Part shown: positions 54,660-61,778 of the stretch, in pieces
Position numbering within the stretch: position 1 is the first letter of the stretch
How the letters are laid out: each line of letters opens with the position of its first letter
From: an uncultured bacterium
GTDB lineage: Bacteria; Cyanobacteriota; Vampirovibrionia; Gastranaerophilales; Gastranaerophilaceae
Length of the DNA stretch: 64,000 nt
Direction: 5' to 3'
Assembly (NCBI GenBank): GCA_949286705.1
Contig: CASEDF010000005.1
Span: forward strand, 1-64,000
Program-made: the position numbers and the translations under genes
Notes under the pieces: model-generated
What the model was told of the DNA's origin: nothing
The model's database searches: none
What the model saw: only the letters and a program-made list of their open reading frames with translations

Positions 54660-56024
54660 ATGGCTAATATTAAATTTGGAACAGACGGCTGGAGAGCTGT
54701 TGTGGGAAAAGATTTTACCGCAGGAAATGTGGAAATTGTTACAAAAGCGATTGCAAAGTATGTTTTTGAAAATTTCGGGATATATAAAAAAATTCTTGTC
54801 GGTTATGATCCGAGAAACATGGCAAAAGAATTTGCAAAACAATGCTCGGATAGTCTTGCTGGATTTGGCTTTAGAGTTTTATTAAGTAATAAGGTTATTC
54901 CGACGCCGGTTCTTGCGTATAATGCCAGAATTAAAGACGCATGTGCGGTTATGTTTACGGCATCGCATAATCCGCCCGAGTATTTGGGAATAAAATTTAT
55001 TCCTGATTATGCAGGTCCTGCAACAAGTGATATTACGGATGAAATTGTGGCAAATCTTGAGGCGGAATTTGAGCCGAAGATAAAAGGAAGCGTTAAAGAG
55101 GTTGATTTTGCGCCGAAATATTTTGAGCATATAAAATCATTAATAAATTTTGATAAAATCCGTGAACTTAATAAAAATATTATTTTTGACGGGTTGTATT
55201 CTGCGACGATAGGGTATTTTGACAAAATACTTTCAAATGGAGATATAAAATTTGACGCAATAAATATGCGCCATGATCCTCAATTTGGCGGTGGAATGCC
55301 TGAACCGAAACCTCAATATATGCAGGATTTAATAGAAATGGTTAAAAAAACGCCTAATGCTGTCGGGTTTGCAAATGACGGCGACGGCGACAGGTTCGGG
55401 GTTATTAATGAAAACGGCGAATATGTTACGCCCAATGAGATTATTGCGATATTGCTTTTACATTTGAAAAAACATAAAAATATGGAAGGCAGTCTTGTAA
55501 AAACAGTCGGTGCAAGCCTTATGCTGGACAAAATTGCCGAAAAATGCGGGGTGGAAGTTATTGAAACTGCTGTCGGGTTCAAACATGTAGGCGATGCCAT
55601 GCGAAAATTCAACCCGATTATTGGCGGGGAAGAATCAGGCGGCTTGAGTATCAGAGGGCATATTCCCGAAAAAGACGGAATTCTTGCTAATCTTCTCGTG
55701 TTAGAAGTAATGGCTTATGAAAATAAAACTCTTATTGAATTGCAAGAGGAAATACAGCAGCTTGCCGGATGTAAATTCTATAATGACAGGGTTGATTTGA
55801 AGCTTGAAACCCGTGAAGAAATCGAAAAAGTTCTTGATAAATTCAAAACAACCGATGAATTTGCAGGCATGAAAGTTTTGCGAAAAGATTTTAAAGACGG
55901 AGTTAAGCTCTATCTTGACGATAACGCAAGCTGGGTGCTTGTCCGCCCGAGCGGAACAGAACCGTTATTGAGAATTTATTTTGAAAGCGACAGTTTGGAT
56001 AAAATTGAAAAGTTTAAAAAATAA
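54660..56024 (+). CDS. Phosphoglucomutase/phosphomannomutase-family enzyme
   Basis: A 454-residue alpha-phosphohexomutase. Catalytic Ser in FTASHNPPEYLG (near 99), metal-binding NDGDGDRFG (near 238), sugar loop GGEESGGLSI (near 323) and phosphate loop RPSGTEPLLRIYF (near 427). Substrate preference (glucose or mannose phosphate) cannot be told. Divergent from pheA; terminator follows. Confidence 0.94.
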   Translation: MANIKFGTDGWRAVVGKDFTAGNVEIVTKAIAKYVFENFGIYKKILVGYDPRNMAKEFAKQCSDSLAGFGFRVLLSNKVIPTPVLAYNARIKDACAVMFTASHNPPEYLGIKFIPDYAGPATSDITDEIVANLEAEFEPKIKGSVKEVDFAPKYFEHIKSLINFDKIRELNKNIIFDGLYSATIGYFDKILSNGDIKFDAINMRHDPQFGGGMPEPKPQYMQDLIEMVKKTPNAVGFANDGDGDRFGVINENGEYVTPNEIIAILLLHLKKHKNMEGSLVKTVGASLMLDKIAEKCGVEVIETAVGFKHVGDAMRKFNPIIGGEESGGLSIRGHIPEKDGILANLLVLEVMAYENKTLIELQEEIQQLAGCKFYNDRVDLKLETREEIEKVLDKFKTTDEFAGMKVLRKDFKDGVKLYLDDNASWVLVRPSGTEPLLRIYFESDSLDKIEKFKK

Positions 56025-56047
56025 GACCGCCGAAGCGGTCTTTTTAT
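56023..56047 (+). terminator. Terminator shared by the mutase and the zinc-ribbon gene
   Basis: AGACCGC-CGAA-GCGGTCT hairpin followed by TTTTTA; lies between two convergent genes. Confidence 0.9.
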
Positions 56048-56562
56048 TATCCGTAAATCATTTTGTCAAACAGTTTTTTCAGCGGTGAGCGGTTTGCGCG
56101 GAGCTGTTCGTTTTCTGCCTCAAGCCGTTTGATTTCCAATCCGACCGTGCTGTAGACTTCTTTCATTATGTCGGCGCTTCTGTCTTCTTCCGTTGCATAT
56201 TGCGCTCTGATTTTTTCCAATTCGCCGTGGTCTAAAAATTTCCCTCCGCAGGCATAGCATTCGTCTATTTTAACTTCTTTTTTGACGCTTGCGTAATTTT
56301 TTACCATTCTTGCGCCGCAAACAGGACAGGTCCTCGGAAGATTTTCATTAACTGGCTGAAAAGTTCTTCCCTCAGCTGCTTTTACAATTTCGTCTATATT
56401 TTCATCCTGCTCGTCAAAATATTTGAATTCCCTCGTGTCAAAGTAAATTCCGCCGCATCCGTCCAAACAGATGTCAACATTTACACCCTCTGACGGTACA
56501 AAAACTTTTGTCATTTCTTTCTGGCATGCAGGACATTTTAATGTTTTGAAGTTATCTGACAT
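56047..56562 (-). CDS. Double zinc-ribbon (TFIIB-like) protein
   Basis: A 171-residue protein with two zf-TFIIB-type repeats: CPACQKEMTKVFVPSEGVNV then CLDGCGGIYFDTREF (near 10-50), and CPVCGARMVKNYAS then CYACGGKFLDHGELEK (near 81-113), each with four Cys. A coiled-coil C-terminus follows. Function unknown; proteins of this family are common in bacteria. Confidence 0.9.
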   Translation of the reverse strand: MSDNFKTLKCPACQKEMTKVFVPSEGVNVDICLDGCGGIYFDTREFKYFDEQDENIDEIVKAAEGRTFQPVNENLPRTCPVCGARMVKNYASVKKEVKIDECYACGGKFLDHGELEKIRAQYATEEDRSADIMKEVYSTVGLEIKRLEAENEQLRANRSPLKKLFDKMIYG

Positions 56563-56703
56563 ATTATCTCCTTATATTTACCATTCAAGATTATCATATT
56601 TTGCGGAATTTTCCTCATATAATTAAATTATTTTTTGAAAAAATGTAACTATTTTTGAAAAATTTGCGGAAATATTGTACAATGATTAAAAAGAGGATGA
56701 TAA

Positions 56704-58416
56704 ATGACGGAAGTTTTAGATATTCAATTAGAGGGTAAAGATCTTATCAGAAAAGGGATAAGTGAACTTAATGATAAGAATTATGAGGGTGCAAAATACA
56801 GTTTTTTGGAGGCTCAGAAAAAATTCACGGCTATGAAATTGTCCGAATATATTTCTGTTTGTATGAGCCTTGCTGCTATGACATCTTATTTTCTGGATAA
56901 AAATTCATACAAAACCGTTCTTGAAACAATAAATGATGCGGTTTATATGGCGCAGCATTCAAAAAGCAATACCGCAAAACTTATTGCCGAAATTGCATTA
57001 GGCAACATTAATTTTGATGAAAAAAATAACGATGTCGCACTTTTGCATTACAACAACGCAAAAGAATTCGCTCAGGCAAATGATGAATTTTTAATGTCGG
57101 ATTACATTAACGCACGAATAAATCAGCTTCAAAGCGGAATGGAATTTTCACTTCCCATGAAAAGCGATCCGCTTGTATCATTGGTAAAAATCGGGCGCTC
57201 CATCACTGCTTTGACTGATATAAATGTTTTGTTAAAAGTTATCGCCGAAGAAACAAAAAATGCAATTCAGGCTGACAGATGTACGGTTTTTCTTTTTGAT
57301 AAAGAAAAAAATGAACTCTGGTCAAAGGTAGCTCTCGGGATGGAAAGTCAGGAAATTCGTTTTCCTGCGGATAAAGGGCTTGCCGGTTATGTTGTCCAGA
57401 CCGGTGAAAGCGTTAATATCGCCGATGCTTACAGCGATCCGAGATTTAACAAAGATGTGGACAGCAAATCCGGCTATCATACTAAATCAATCCTTTGTAT
57501 GCCGATTAAAAATAATAACCAGGAAATCATAGGCGCTTTTCAGGTTTTGAACAAACTAGACGGTGTGTTTACAAAAAATGATGAAGATCTTCTTGTTGCA
57601 ATCGGCGGAAGTGCAAGCATAGCTTTAGAAAATGCACAACTATTTGAACAGCAAAAAGAACTTTATAAAGAACAAAAAGAACTTTTCGAAAGTTTTATTG
57701 ATACGCTTGCAACCTCTATTGATGCGCGTGACAAAATTACATCCGGTCATTCAAGCAGAGTTAAGTTATATACCATGCTTATTGTAGATGCTTTGAATAT
57801 GGCGCCTCATGACAGAGAAATTATTGAAAAAGCCGCAATATTACACGATATAGGCAAAATCGGTATCCGTGACGCTGTTTTGCAAAAAGAAGGAAAGTTA
57901 ACTCCGGAAGAATATGCACATATTCAGCAGCACGTTAAAATTACGCATGACATATTGGAAAAAATTCATATGTCCGATGATTTTAAGCTTATAACGGATA
58001 TTGCCTGCTCACACCATGAAAAATGGGACGGCTCCGGTTATTACAGACATTTGAAAGGCGAAGAAATCCCTTACGGAGGTCGAATTCTTGCGGTATCCGA
58101 TGTTTTTGACGCCATTACCTCAAAACGTCATTACCGTGACAAGATGCCTATCGCAAATGTTATCAGAATTTTGATTAATGATTCAGGTACTCATTTTGAT
58201 AAAAATATTGTCGATGTGTTCCTGTCAATTTCAGCAGATAAAATAATTGATGTGTTTTTGACCGAAAGCCATATTGTTTTCAAAGATGAGGATAAAGAGC
58301 TATTGAGTCATTACAATCTTTTGGATATATATAATTTTATTAATGATGAGAATTCATATAACAAACATATTGTGGATTTGTTTAATCATTATTATTCAGG
58401 CAGCGAGGTTCAATGA
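56704..58416 (+). CDS. GAF and HD-GYP domain signalling protein
   Basis: A 570-residue protein: helical N-terminus (1-155, TPR-like), GAF domain (about 170-315, DRCTVFLFDKEKNELWSKVA), short coiled coil (QKELYKEQKELFESF), and an HD-GYP-type phosphodiesterase domain (about 335-520). HD residues are seen in ILHDIGKIGIRD (near 380) and the HHEKWDGSGY motif (near 440), but the GYP reads GYY, so Pro is missing. Whether it breaks down cyclic di-GMP is open. First gene of a five-gene operon; the next start overlaps its stop (ATGA). Confidence 0.9.
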   Translation: MTEVLDIQLEGKDLIRKGISELNDKNYEGAKYSFLEAQKKFTAMKLSEYISVCMSLAAMTSYFLDKNSYKTVLETINDAVYMAQHSKSNTAKLIAEIALGNINFDEKNNDVALLHYNNAKEFAQANDEFLMSDYINARINQLQSGMEFSLPMKSDPLVSLVKIGRSITALTDINVLLKVIAEETKNAIQADRCTVFLFDKEKNELWSKVALGMESQEIRFPADKGLAGYVVQTGESVNIADAYSDPRFNKDVDSKSGYHTKSILCMPIKNNNQEIIGAFQVLNKLDGVFTKNDEDLLVAIGGSASIALENAQLFEQQKELYKEQKELFESFIDTLATSIDARDKITSGHSSRVKLYTMLIVDALNMAPHDREIIEKAAILHDIGKIGIRDAVLQKEGKLTPEEYAHIQQHVKITHDILEKIHMSDDFKLITDIACSHHEKWDGSGYYRHLKGEEIPYGGRILAVSDVFDAITSKRHYRDKMPIANVIRILINDSGTHFDKNIVDVFLSISADKIIDVFLTESHIVFKDEDKELLSHYNLLDIYNFINDENSYNKHIVDLFNHYYSGSEVQ

Positions 58417-59951
58417 TAAAAAAATTGGTCAGTTTAATATTAATATTTTCGGCATGCTCTGTGAATGCTTATGCCTTGAATATTAACGACCTCATTAAGC
58501 CTGTTAACCCTCTGGAAACTAAATTTCCCGTAGATAAAGACATTATATCGGTGCCTAAAAAGGCTACATTGACTAAAAATGATATCCACAATCAATATGC
58601 AATTGCTTTGAATAAATATATTCAAAGCAATGTGAAATCGTCATATTCGGATTTTGAGGTTTTGATAGAAAGTGTATCCCCGCTTGATTATGTTTACCTT
58701 CAAATGGCAGAAAAAATGGCGGATCTTGGCTTTTTTAACTTGTCGGAACTTTCTATGTCGAAGCTTCAGGATGAAGATATTTCATATATGCTCTCGGAAG
58801 ACGTAAAGCATTTTTATTTTCCTGCCGTAAAGCTTTCACCCAATGACGAAATTTATCTTGCCGAAATGTATTCGAATATTGTTTATAATGACCAGAGCCG
58901 TGAAGTTACTGCGGAATTGGTTAAAAATACCGCACTTCTTCAAAAAAATGATTACGCTAATTATATAGCTGCTCTTGGATATTTAAAGTCTAATAATATT
59001 ATTGATGCGGAAAAATATATTGATACAGCAATCAGTAAAAATCCGAAGAATTTGAATTATAAAAAATTGAAGGCAGAGATTCTTGCTCAATCAAATAAAC
59101 CTCAAAATGCGCTTAAGGTTGTTGATGATATTAAAAAACAAAACCTTTTGACAACTCAATTCAAAAGAAAAGTTGATTCAATTGAACAGTATACTCTTTA
59201 CAAAACCAAAAAAAATGAGTTTGAAAAAAAATATCATCTGGCATACTATTTTTATTACGAAAATGAGCTTAACAAATCAATGCGAACCCTGCAAACGGCA
59301 TTTAACACCAAAAAAAGCAACAATAAAAATGTCTATGCCCTTTTGTCACGTGTTTATTATGATTTAAAAGAATTTGAAAAAGCGGAGGATAATGCAACAA
59401 AAGCTTATAAGCTCGATAAATCAAATGTTATAGCATTACTGGTTCTCGGTGATCTGGCATTTAGAGATAATAATTTTGAGGCGGCATTAAAATATTATGA
59501 AAACGCTGCCTCAAAAGAAAAACAATCTTATACTCCGGATATAAAAGTGGCTGATACATGTCAAAAACTCGGGAAAAATAAGAAAGCGCTTGAAATTTAT
59601 TCAAAAATTTTGCGCACTCATTCCGATTGTTATGAAGCGTATTATAATATGGCTTTACTGGACAAAACAAGAGAATTGTCTTATCTTAAAAAATCAGTTG
59701 CAATTAATTTACAATTCAAAGACGGCTGGATTGATCTGGCAAGAGTTGCAATAGGCGCAAATAAACTTAATCTTGCGTCAAATTATCTTGCAATCGCAAA
59801 ATATATTGACGAAAATGATTTTAGATATTATTATTATCAAGGACTTGTTTATAAAAATAAAGGTCTGACAGGCGATGCCAAAAGAAGTTTCAGAAAAAGC
59901 ATCATGCTGAACCCTGATTACGCACCCGCAAAAGAGGAATTGAGTATATGA
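58413..59951 (+). CDS. Exported TPR-repeat protein
   Basis: A 512-residue protein with signal peptide (cut near residue 21, VNAYA) and TPR units in the second half (ALLSRVYYDLKEFEKAEDNA, AEKYIDTAISKNPKNLN-like). Overlaps the genes on both sides by four bases, so it is translated with the signalling proteins. Periplasmic or membrane-edge location. Confidence 0.88.
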   Translation: MIKKLVSLILIFSACSVNAYALNINDLIKPVNPLETKFPVDKDIISVPKKATLTKNDIHNQYAIALNKYIQSNVKSSYSDFEVLIESVSPLDYVYLQMAEKMADLGFFNLSELSMSKLQDEDISYMLSEDVKHFYFPAVKLSPNDEIYLAEMYSNIVYNDQSREVTAELVKNTALLQKNDYANYIAALGYLKSNNIIDAEKYIDTAISKNPKNLNYKKLKAEILAQSNKPQNALKVVDDIKKQNLLTTQFKRKVDSIEQYTLYKTKKNEFEKKYHLAYYFYYENELNKSMRTLQTAFNTKKSNNKNVYALLSRVYYDLKEFEKAEDNATKAYKLDKSNVIALLVLGDLAFRDNNFEAALKYYENAASKEKQSYTPDIKVADTCQKLGKNKKALEIYSKILRTHSDCYEAYYNMALLDKTRELSYLKKSVAINLQFKDGWIDLARVAIGANKLNLASNYLAIAKYIDENDFRYYYYQGLVYKNKGLTGDAKRSFRKSIMLNPDYAPAKEELSI

Positions 59952-60589
59952 ACATACTTATTGTAGAAGATCATGAACTTACCAGATTCGGTTTAAAAAC
60001 GACATTTGAAGGCGTAGATTACGTTGAAAGGATTTTCGAAGCCGATTCTGCGGAAGCTGCCATTGATATTTTTAACAACAACCATATTGATATAATCATT
60101 ATGGATTTGGGTTTACCTAAAATGAACGGGATTGATGCAACTAAACAAATTAAAGCATCTAATAAAGATGTAAAAGTTATTATGCTGACTTCTCATAATG
60201 ATGAAAAAGAGGTTTTGAACAGTCTTAAGGCAGGCGCAAATGCTTATTGTTCAAAAGAAATTAACCCTCAAAGACTTGTTCAGGTTGTTCAATCCGTGGC
60301 TGACGGTGCGGCATGGTTTGATCCGAGCGTTGCGCATATTGTATTAAAAGCGAGTGCGAATTCTCCGAGTTTTGATACGGATAATAACCGCAAAGATTAT
60401 GATTTGACAACGCGTGAAGCTCAGATACTTAAACTTATGACAGAGGGTTACAGCAATATGGAAATCGCTCAAATGCTTGTAATAAGTATTAATACTACAA
60501 AAGCGCATGTGGCAAATATTTTACAAAAATTGGAAGTTGATGACAGGCTTCAAGCAGCATTAAAAGCACTTAAAAATAAAATTGTTTAA
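59948..60589 (+). CDS. NarL/FixJ-type response regulator
   Basis: A 213-residue regulator: receiver domain (1-120) with phosphorylated Asp in IIIMDLGLPKMNG (near 53) and Lys near 106 (SKEI), then a LuxR-type HTH (150-210, LTTREAQILKLMTEGYSNME). Starts in the stop of the TPR gene. No histidine kinase is near; the input may come from elsewhere. Confidence 0.93.
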   Translation: MNILIVEDHELTRFGLKTTFEGVDYVERIFEADSAEAAIDIFNNNHIDIIIMDLGLPKMNGIDATKQIKASNKDVKVIMLTSHNDEKEVLNSLKAGANAYCSKEINPQRLVQVVQSVADGAAWFDPSVAHIVLKASANSPSFDTDNNRKDYDLTTREAQILKLMTEGYSNMEIAQMLVISINTTKAHVANILQKLEVDDRLQAALKALKNKIV

Positions 60590-60597
60590 AGGATTAT

Positions 60598-61209
60598 ATG
60601 ACAACAGTATTACTTGTTGACGACAACCCTAAATATCTGAAAGAAGCGCTTCCTCATTACGGATATGATGTTTTTACCGCCGGGGATGGTATTCAGGCGC
60701 TAAAAATATTATCTCAAAATAAGTTTGATATTATACTGCTGGATGTTATGATGCCCAATATGAACGGCTGGGAAACATTAAAAGAAATAAGAAAACATGT
60801 TGAAACAAAACATGTTCCTGTTATAATGATTACAGCAGTCGATGATGAACAAAAAATGGTAGCAGGACTCAGAAATGGTGCGGATGACTATATAATAAAA
60901 CCATTTATACTGCAAAACCTTTTAGCCAGAATGGAAGCTGTGTTAAGACGCTCAAGACGTCAGCAAAATTTACCCAAAGAATTGCCTTTCACATCGTCTG
61001 ATAAATCTGTACAAACTTTGACTTCACGAGAAAAAGAAGTTTTGCAGTTAGCCGCAAAAGGTGCTAATAATAAAGAAATTGCTGAAAAATTGATTCTGAG
61101 TGAAGTTACCGTAAAAAGTCATATGAATAGTATCTTTAAGAAACTAAAGGTAACAAATAGAACTCAGGCGGTTTTACTGGCAATTCAAATGAATTTGATA
61201 GAAAATTAA
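60598..61209 (+). CDS. LuxR-type response regulator
   Basis: A 203-residue regulator with receiver (Asp in DIILLDVMMPNMNGW, near 50; Lys in YIIKPF, near 100) and LuxR-type HTH (LTSREKEVLQLAAKGANNKE, near 140-195). It resembles cyanobacterial Ycf29/RpaB-like short forms more than OmpR types. AAGGATTAT precedes the ATG, 8 bases after the previous stop. Confidence 0.93.
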   Translation: MTTVLLVDDNPKYLKEALPHYGYDVFTAGDGIQALKILSQNKFDIILLDVMMPNMNGWETLKEIRKHVETKHVPVIMITAVDDEQKMVAGLRNGADDYIIKPFILQNLLARMEAVLRRSRRQQNLPKELPFTSSDKSVQTLTSREKEVLQLAAKGANNKEIAEKLILSEVTVKSHMNSIFKKLKVTNRTQAVLLAIQMNLIEN

Positions 61210-61219
61210 GGAGAACAGA

Positions 61220-61750
61220 ATGATAGATTATACAAAAGAAGAATTGGTTGATTTATTAAGAAGAAATCCGGAAAAGTTTAACGAGTGGAAGATTGATCAG
61301 GAAGAAGTCGATTTGAGTGAAACTGATTTTTCCGGAATTGTTTTAAGAGAAATTGATTTTTCTGATGTTGATTTGAATTCAAGTTCATTTGCGGATTGCA
61401 GTTTATCTTTTGTAAATTTTTCAAATGCGGATTTGACATCGGTTGATTTTACGAGAGCAAGAGTTTTGGAATGTGATTTTACCGAGAGTTTAATGACGGG
61501 TGCGGATTGCAGTTATGCCGAGATGACATATTGCAATTTTACGGATTGTGATCTGGCGGGATGTATATTCTCCGAATCCGATTTGAGTAATTCGGATTTT
61601 ACGGCATCATACAATTTGCATGCATCAAGGTATGATTCTGATACGGTTTGGCCGGATGATGAATTGCTGCCGGAAGATTTTGACGTGACAAGTCATGATG
61701 ATCTGTCGTCTTTAAAAGACGATGACGATGTTCAAATAAGTGATTATTAA
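61220..61750 (+). CDS. Pentapeptide-repeat protein
   Basis: A 176-residue acidic protein. Residues 30-125 have the A(D/N)LXX pattern in five-residue steps (DFSGIVLREIDFSDVDLNSS, CNFTDCDLAGCIFSESDLSN), forming a square beta-helix. An acidic C-terminal tail (DDLSSLKDDDDVQ) follows. Last gene of the signalling operon; a terminator follows. Function unknown. Confidence 0.92.
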   Translation: MIDYTKEELVDLLRRNPEKFNEWKIDQEEVDLSETDFSGIVLREIDFSDVDLNSSSFADCSLSFVNFSNADLTSVDFTRARVLECDFTESLMTGADCSYAEMTYCNFTDCDLAGCIFSESDLSNSDFTASYNLHASRYDSDTVWPDDELLPEDFDVTSHDDLSSLKDDDDVQISDY

Positions 61751-61778
61751 AAAAAACGGGCATTAAGCCCGTTTTTTT
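61751..61778. terminator. Bidirectional terminator
   Basis: AAAAAACGGGC-ATTAA-GCCCGTTTTTTT between convergent genes; serves the signalling operon and the large gene to the right. Confidence 0.93.
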
